The notes under the pieces were generated by a model. That model searched no databases and had not been told where the DNA came from. It saw only the letters and a list, made by a program, of their open reading frames with translations. Made by a program: the position numbers and the translations under genes. Below, in pieces: positions 60,354 to 64,000 of a stretch of DNA of 64,000 bases (positions are counted from its first letter, which is position 1; each line of letters opens with the position of its first letter). The stretch is taken from positions 248,001 to 312,000 of the forward strand of contig NZ_CAKVAM010000002.1 of assembly GCF_934725225.1 (NCBI RefSeq), in the 5' to 3' direction. The DNA is from an uncultured Treponema sp. (GTDB taxonomy: Bacteria > Spirochaetota > Spirochaetia > Treponematales > Treponemataceae).

Positions 60354-61136
60354 ATGGATTTAGCTACTCTGATAGGATTCTTTGGCGGACTTGCAATGAT
60401 GGCAGTTGGTGTTTTTACGTCCGGCGGATCCATTATGGGTATTATAGATATTCCATCAATTTTCGTAACTATTGGCGGATCTTATTTTTCTTTGTGGATT
60501 TGCGCCCCTATGAATCAGATTATCGGTCTTTTTGGCATTATGGGAAGGGCTTTTAAAACTTATGACTACGGAGAAAAAACAACAGTTCAGAATATGGTTG
60601 CCCTTAGTGAAAAAGCCCGCCGCGAAGGAATTCTTGCTCTTGAAGAAGGACTTGACGACCTTGACGATCCGTTCCTAAAAGAAGGCTTGCGTCTTATGGT
60701 AGACGGAAACGACGGAAGCGCAATCCGCTCTATTCTTGAAAATGAAATGGCTCAGGCAGAAAGCCGCCACATGGCCTGGATTAACGTTGTTATTCAGTGG
60801 GCTGGTTTTGCTCCTGGTTACGGAATGATGGGAACCGTTATTGGTCTTATTGGTATGTTAAGAAACCTTGAAGACAAAAGTGCGCTTGGTCCTAACATGG
60901 CGGTTGCTCTTATTACAACTTTGTATGGGTCTATGCTTGCGAACTGGCTTTTTGGTCCTTTGGCTCAGAAGCTCATTATGCAGAATGGAAACGAAATGAA
61001 TGTAAAGGAAATGGTTCTTGAAGGAATCCTTTCAATTCAGGCTGGAGACAACCCTCGTATTCTTGGTCAAAAGCTTCTTACATATTTGGATCCAAAATCC
61101 CGCAAGGCAATTGAGTCCGACATCCTGAAAGACTAG
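60354..61136 (+). CDS. motA: Flagellar motor stator protein MotA
   Basis: MotA forms, with MotB, the proton channel that drives the motor. The 260-residue protein has four membrane helices (around 1-22, 30-50, and two in the C-terminal part) and the conserved cytoplasmic loop with charged residues. PGYGMMGTVIGLIGML and the following ALGPNMAVALITTLYGSMLAN are the family signature. The start at 60354 has GGGAGG upstream; an earlier in-frame Met has none. It is followed by motB after 17 bases. Confidence 0.95.
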   Translation: MDLATLIGFFGGLAMMAVGVFTSGGSIMGIIDIPSIFVTIGGSYFSLWICAPMNQIIGLFGIMGRAFKTYDYGEKTTVQNMVALSEKARREGILALEEGLDDLDDPFLKEGLRLMVDGNDGSAIRSILENEMAQAESRHMAWINVVIQWAGFAPGYGMMGTVIGLIGMLRNLEDKSALGPNMAVALITTLYGSMLANWLFGPLAQKLIMQNGNEMNVKEMVLEGILSIQAGDNPRILGQKLLTYLDPKSRKAIESDILKD

Positions 61137-61153
61137 GCTTGGGGAGTTTTTCA

Positions 61154-61876
61154 ATGGCAAAAAGAGAAAAAAAAGAACCAGAAAAACCGTCAACCGCCTG
61201 GATGGGTACTTACGGAGACATGATTACTCTCATGCTCTGCTTTTTCGTTATGCTTTACGACCCTTCTGAATCAGACGCAGTTCAAATGGCGGCTTTGCAG
61301 GCTTCGCTTTCAAATAATAATCCGGGCGGCGGAATTTCAGTAAGTCCCGGTAGCCTTGCTAACTTGGGAAACGTTGTCAGTTCTCTTCCTTCTATAGAGA
61401 AAGGCCGGGCTTTGGGTCCTGCTATGAAAAAGGCGATTTCAAGTTTTGCGCCGGAAGTAAAATCAAATAAAATAACTATAACCAGCGATGAACGCGGACT
61501 TGTAATTTCTCTTGCATCCGATGCTTTTTTTGAGGAAGGCAGCGCGGAACTTAACATTGAAGAGGCTAGGGGAACTTTGCTTAACCTTGCGAAATTTTTT
61601 GCTTCCCCGGAAGTCGCAGGCAGAAGATGGCGCATTGAAGGACACACGGACAACAAGCCTGTTCCAGCTTCAAGCATTTATCCAAGCAACTGGGAACTTT
61701 CTGCGGCGCGGGCGGCAAATGTCTTGCATTATCTTGCGGATTTTGGCGTAGATGAAAAGCAGTTTTCTATTGCAGGATACGCGGACACTCGTCCTAAGCT
61801 TAGCAATGACACTGCGGAAGGCCGCGCTTACAACCGCCGTGTGGATGTGATTGTTCTTGATGACGGACATTTTTAG
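61154..61876 (+). CDS. motB: Flagellar motor stator protein MotB
   Basis: MotB anchors the stator to peptidoglycan. The start is the ATG at 61154, with GGGGAG upstream. The single N-terminal membrane helix contains the proton-binding Asp in YGDMITLMLCFFVMLYD, and the C-terminal OmpA-like domain holds IEGHTDNKPV and the SNWELSAARAANVLHYL motif. 240 residues. A 90-base gap with a sigma-28-like motif separates it from fliL. Confidence 0.95.
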   Translation: MAKREKKEPEKPSTAWMGTYGDMITLMLCFFVMLYDPSESDAVQMAALQASLSNNNPGGGISVSPGSLANLGNVVSSLPSIEKGRALGPAMKKAISSFAPEVKSNKITITSDERGLVISLASDAFFEEGSAELNIEEARGTLLNLAKFFASPEVAGRRWRIEGHTDNKPVPASSIYPSNWELSAARAANVLHYLADFGVDEKQFSIAGYADTRPKLSNDTAEGRAYNRRVDVIVLDDGHF

Positions 61877-61903
61877 CAGAAATGCTTATTTTTCAATTTC
61901 TTC

Positions 61904-61930
61904 TAAGATAAAATTTAAAAATTCCGATAT
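61904..61930 (+). promoter_or_regulatory. Weak sigma-28-like promoter ahead of fliL
   Basis: TAAGATAA (61904-61911), 11 bp, TCCGATAT (61923-61930): six of eight -10 bases match, with the exact spacing seen at 51812. It could allow fliL-fliM-fliY to be expressed apart from motAB. Confidence 0.4.
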
Positions 61931-61966
61931 AAATAACGAGAAGATTTTAAAATCCGGGAGGACTTT

Positions 61967-62521
61967 ATGGCAGACGAAAGCAATGCAGACGACTTGGGCG
62001 ATGACATCGGAGCTGAAGTTTCAACAGGAAAAAAGAGCGGAATAAAAGGCGCGTTTCCTCAGCTTTTGAAATTTATTTTGATTGGTGTTGCTGCTGTAAT
62101 TTTCATTGTTACTATCGTAGTTGTTACAACTGCTATTTTAAATAAAGGCGGAAAAACACCTTCACAGTCAATTCCAATCAGCGAGGAATATACTGTAAAA
62201 AGAGAATCTTATGACTGGTACACTTCTTTGGATCAGATTCGCACATCAACAAGCGATCCTGTTCCGGCGAGTGTGAGCGTTACAATTGCGCTTGGCTACA
62301 AAAAGGAGGACAAGGCGGCTTCAACTGAAATCACAGAGCGCCGTATTGAAATCATTGACTTTTTGAGAAGATTTTTTTCAGAGCAGACTGTTGAAGATTT
62401 GCGTCCGCAGAATGAGGAAGTTCTAAGACAGCAAATCCGCGACCAGATAAACGATGATATTTTAAGCAACTCCAGAATACGCGATGTTCGTTTTACAGGA
62501 AAGGATGTTGTTCAGCAGTAA
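61967..62521 (+). CDS. fliL: Flagellar basal body-associated protein FliL
   Basis: The 184-residue protein has one membrane helix (about 28-50) and a periplasmic FliL domain (IALGYKKEDKAAST, ITERRIEIIDFLRRFFSEQTV, LSNSRIRDVRFTGKDVVQ). FliL supports stator assembly at the motor. GGGAGG precedes the ATG. fliM follows after 23 bases. Confidence 0.93.
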   Translation: MADESNADDLGDDIGAEVSTGKKSGIKGAFPQLLKFILIGVAAVIFIVTIVVVTTAILNKGGKTPSQSIPISEEYTVKRESYDWYTSLDQIRTSTSDPVPASVSVTIALGYKKEDKAASTEITERRIEIIDFLRRFFSEQTVEDLRPQNEEVLRQQIRDQINDDILSNSRIRDVRFTGKDVVQQ

Positions 62522-62544
62522 GCTGAAAAAAGGTGGAATGAGAC

Positions 62545-63579
62545 ATGAATGAAGTTCTGTCACAGGATGAAATTGACCAGCTCCTTCAGGCTATAAGCAC
62601 TGGCGAAAGCGAAGCAGATGAATTTAAGCCGGTTACCGATACCAGGCGTATAAAAATCTACGACTTCCGCCGTCCTGATAAATTTTCAAAGGAGCAGATT
62701 CGCACGGTTTCCAATATGCACGAAACTTTTGCGCGTCTTACAACAACAAGCCTTTCTGCCCAGCTGCGTACTTTGGTTCATGTCCATGTTGCTTCCGTAG
62801 ACCAGCTGACTTACGAGGAATTCATTCGTTCTATTCCAACGCCTACAACTTTGGCTGTAATAAACATGGATCCTTTAAAAGGAAACGCAGTTCTTGAAAT
62901 TGCTCCTGAAATTACATTTATAATAATTGACCGTCTTTTTGGCGGCTCTGGAGATACAGGCGGAAAAGTAAACCGCGACCTTACAGATATTGAGCAGTCT
63001 GTTATGGAAGGAATCATCGTCCGCATTTTGGCGAACATGAGAGAAGCTTGGACTCAGGTTATAGACTTGCGCCCGCGTCTTCAGCAGATTGAAACAAATC
63101 CGCAGTTTGCCCAAATTGTTCCTCCGAGCGAAATGGTCATCCTTGTTACTTTGGAAATAAAAATAGGTGAGGAAGCGGGTATGATGAATATCTGTATTCC
63201 TTATATAACGATTGAGCCGATTGTTTCAAAACTTTCGTCTTCTTTCTGGTTCAGTTCAGTTAGAAGAAGCTCCACAACTCAGTACCTTGGAACTCTCAAG
63301 GAAAAACTTGCGGATGTTGAGATGGAGCTTGTTGCGGACATTGGTTCGATAAATGTTCCTATTAGAGATGTTCTAAGCCTTAGGACAGGCGATGTTATAA
63401 GGCTTAACACTATAAAGGTTGGAGAGCCGCTTACATTAAGTGTGGGCAGCAAGAAGAAATTCTACTGTCAGCCTGGCGTTGTCGGGAAAAAGGTTGCCGT
63501 TCAGATTATTGAAAAAATCGACGAGCAGGAAACTGAAAATTTTGAAGAATTAACACCAGAAGGAGACGATAACCTATGA
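62545..63579 (+). CDS. fliM: Flagellar motor switch protein FliM
   Basis: FliM is the C-ring protein that receives CheY-P. The N-terminal VLSQDEIDQLLQAI is the CheY-binding helix; the middle domain has IYDFRRPDKFSKEQI and FGGSGD; the C-terminal SpoA region contains VADIGSINVPIRDVLSLRTGDVI. 344 residues. The stop overlaps the fliY start as ATGA. Confidence 0.96.
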   Translation: MNEVLSQDEIDQLLQAISTGESEADEFKPVTDTRRIKIYDFRRPDKFSKEQIRTVSNMHETFARLTTTSLSAQLRTLVHVHVASVDQLTYEEFIRSIPTPTTLAVINMDPLKGNAVLEIAPEITFIIIDRLFGGSGDTGGKVNRDLTDIEQSVMEGIIVRILANMREAWTQVIDLRPRLQQIETNPQFAQIVPPSEMVILVTLEIKIGEEAGMMNICIPYITIEPIVSKLSSSFWFSSVRRSSTTQYLGTLKEKLADVEMELVADIGSINVPIRDVLSLRTGDVIRLNTIKVGEPLTLSVGSKKKFYCQPGVVGKKVAVQIIEKIDEQETENFEELTPEGDDNL

Positions 63580-64000
63580 GTGAAGGATCTATATCACAGG
63601 AAGAAATCGATGCATTGCTGTCCGGCGTAGATGTCGGCGGACTTGGTTCAGGCGGCTCGTTTAATTCTGCTCCAGAGGTTGACATTGATGTTCCAACATT
63701 GCAGAATTTCGCTGGAACTATAAAAGACAAGCTTGCTGAAGTCATTAAGAATATGACCGAAAAGGACACTGTTCCGGGGGCTCCTGTTGTTGAGGCGATT
63801 GGACGTGATCAGCTGCTTGCAAAGCTCCCGGAAGAAGCTGTGGCTGTAATGGCGGACTTCTCTTCTGGACTAAGCGGCGACCATCTTTTCCTTATGTCCC
63901 CGGAATTTGCGACAAAGCTTGTTGGATATATAAACAAAGAGGAAAATCCTGCTCTTGATGACATGGGACTTTCTGTAATTTCAGAAGTAGTTTCATCTCA
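63576..64000 (+). CDS. fliY: Flagellar motor switch protein FliY/FliN (partial at window edge)
   Basis: The frame begins at ATG 63576 inside the fliM stop, with AAGGAG upstream, and runs off the window. The N-terminal ISQEEIDALLSGVD repeats the CheY-binding type of helix found in FliM, and a CheC-like part follows (VAVMADFSSGLSGDHLFLM). An N-terminal domain of this kind before the SpoA domain is typical of FliY rather than a short FliN. The C-terminal SpoA domain is outside the window. Confidence 0.9.
   Translation, partial: MSEGSISQEEIDALLSGVDVGGLGSGGSFNSAPEVDIDVPTLQNFAGTIKDKLAEVIKNMTEKDTVPGAPVVEAIGRDQLLAKLPEEAVAVMADFSSGLSGDHLFLMSPEFATKLVGYINKEENPALDDMGLSVISEVVSS

Overview
The window is a stretch of chromosome from a spirochaete of the genus Treponema. 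The evidence is the spirochaete-type flagellar operon order (flbB-fliK-flgD-flgE ... flbD-motA-motB-fliL-fliM-fliY), a FlgE with Lys165 and Cys178 at the positions that form the lysinoalanine crosslink in T. denticola, a eukaryote-like hexokinase, uvrA next to an LptD-like gene (the TP0514-TP0515 order of T. pallidum), and moderately A+T-rich DNA. The species cannot be named from the sequence. No tRNA, rRNA, prophage, transposase or CRISPR array was seen.

Layout. 1-8.2 kb is a housekeeping cluster: the 3' end of ftsZ (inferred), a Xer recombinase, a TPR lipoprotein, then dprA-topA-xerC-hslV-hslU, close to the Bacillus smf-topA-codV-clpQ-clpY order. 8.3-17 kb holds secA, an acyl-CoA synthetase, and a minus-strand operon glycosyltransferase-uracil glycosylase-priA. 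17.1-23 kb has two exported beta-barrel-like proteins, thiI and a secreted protein of unknown function. 23-32 kb is accessory: a chemoreceptor behind a poly(G) tract, a DUF2975/HTH pair, a DUF3015-DUF4105 pair, an SGNH hydrolase, and an Rrf2 regulator separated from cysK by an exact-period 22-bp tandem array. 32-50 kb holds a MATE exporter, uvrA-lptD, a polytopic signal peptidase, a Wzz-like protein with rfbA-rfbC-rfbB, a lipoprotein, a UvrD-family helicase, a second chemoreceptor and hexokinase. 51.8-64 kb is the flagellar locus, interrupted after flgE by 4.3 kb carrying an omega-like gene, miaA, a two-component system and an HD hydrolase.

How the parts fit. The flagellar genes, two chemoreceptors and hexokinase describe a motile, sugar-using cell. 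Wzz, the dTDP-sugar genes, LptD and the barrel proteins point to a glycosylated outer surface. Rrf2 and cysK form a probable sulfur or redox regulon, with a shared 17-bp dyad at both promoters.

Three signals go beyond ordinary annotation. First, ten genes that head transcription units have a sigma-70 -10 box 6-9 nt from the start codon and no Shine-Dalgarno, which suggests widespread leaderless mRNAs. Second, there are simple-repeat elements able to vary (a G9 tract at a chemoreceptor promoter and a nine-copy hexamer in the Wzz-like gene) and a 22-bp array with 66-bp higher-order structure. Third, a family of 29-bp hairpin units with compensated stems fills the intergenic gaps from 23 to 48 kb. 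Promoters, operators and repeats were read by eye; none has been tested by computation.
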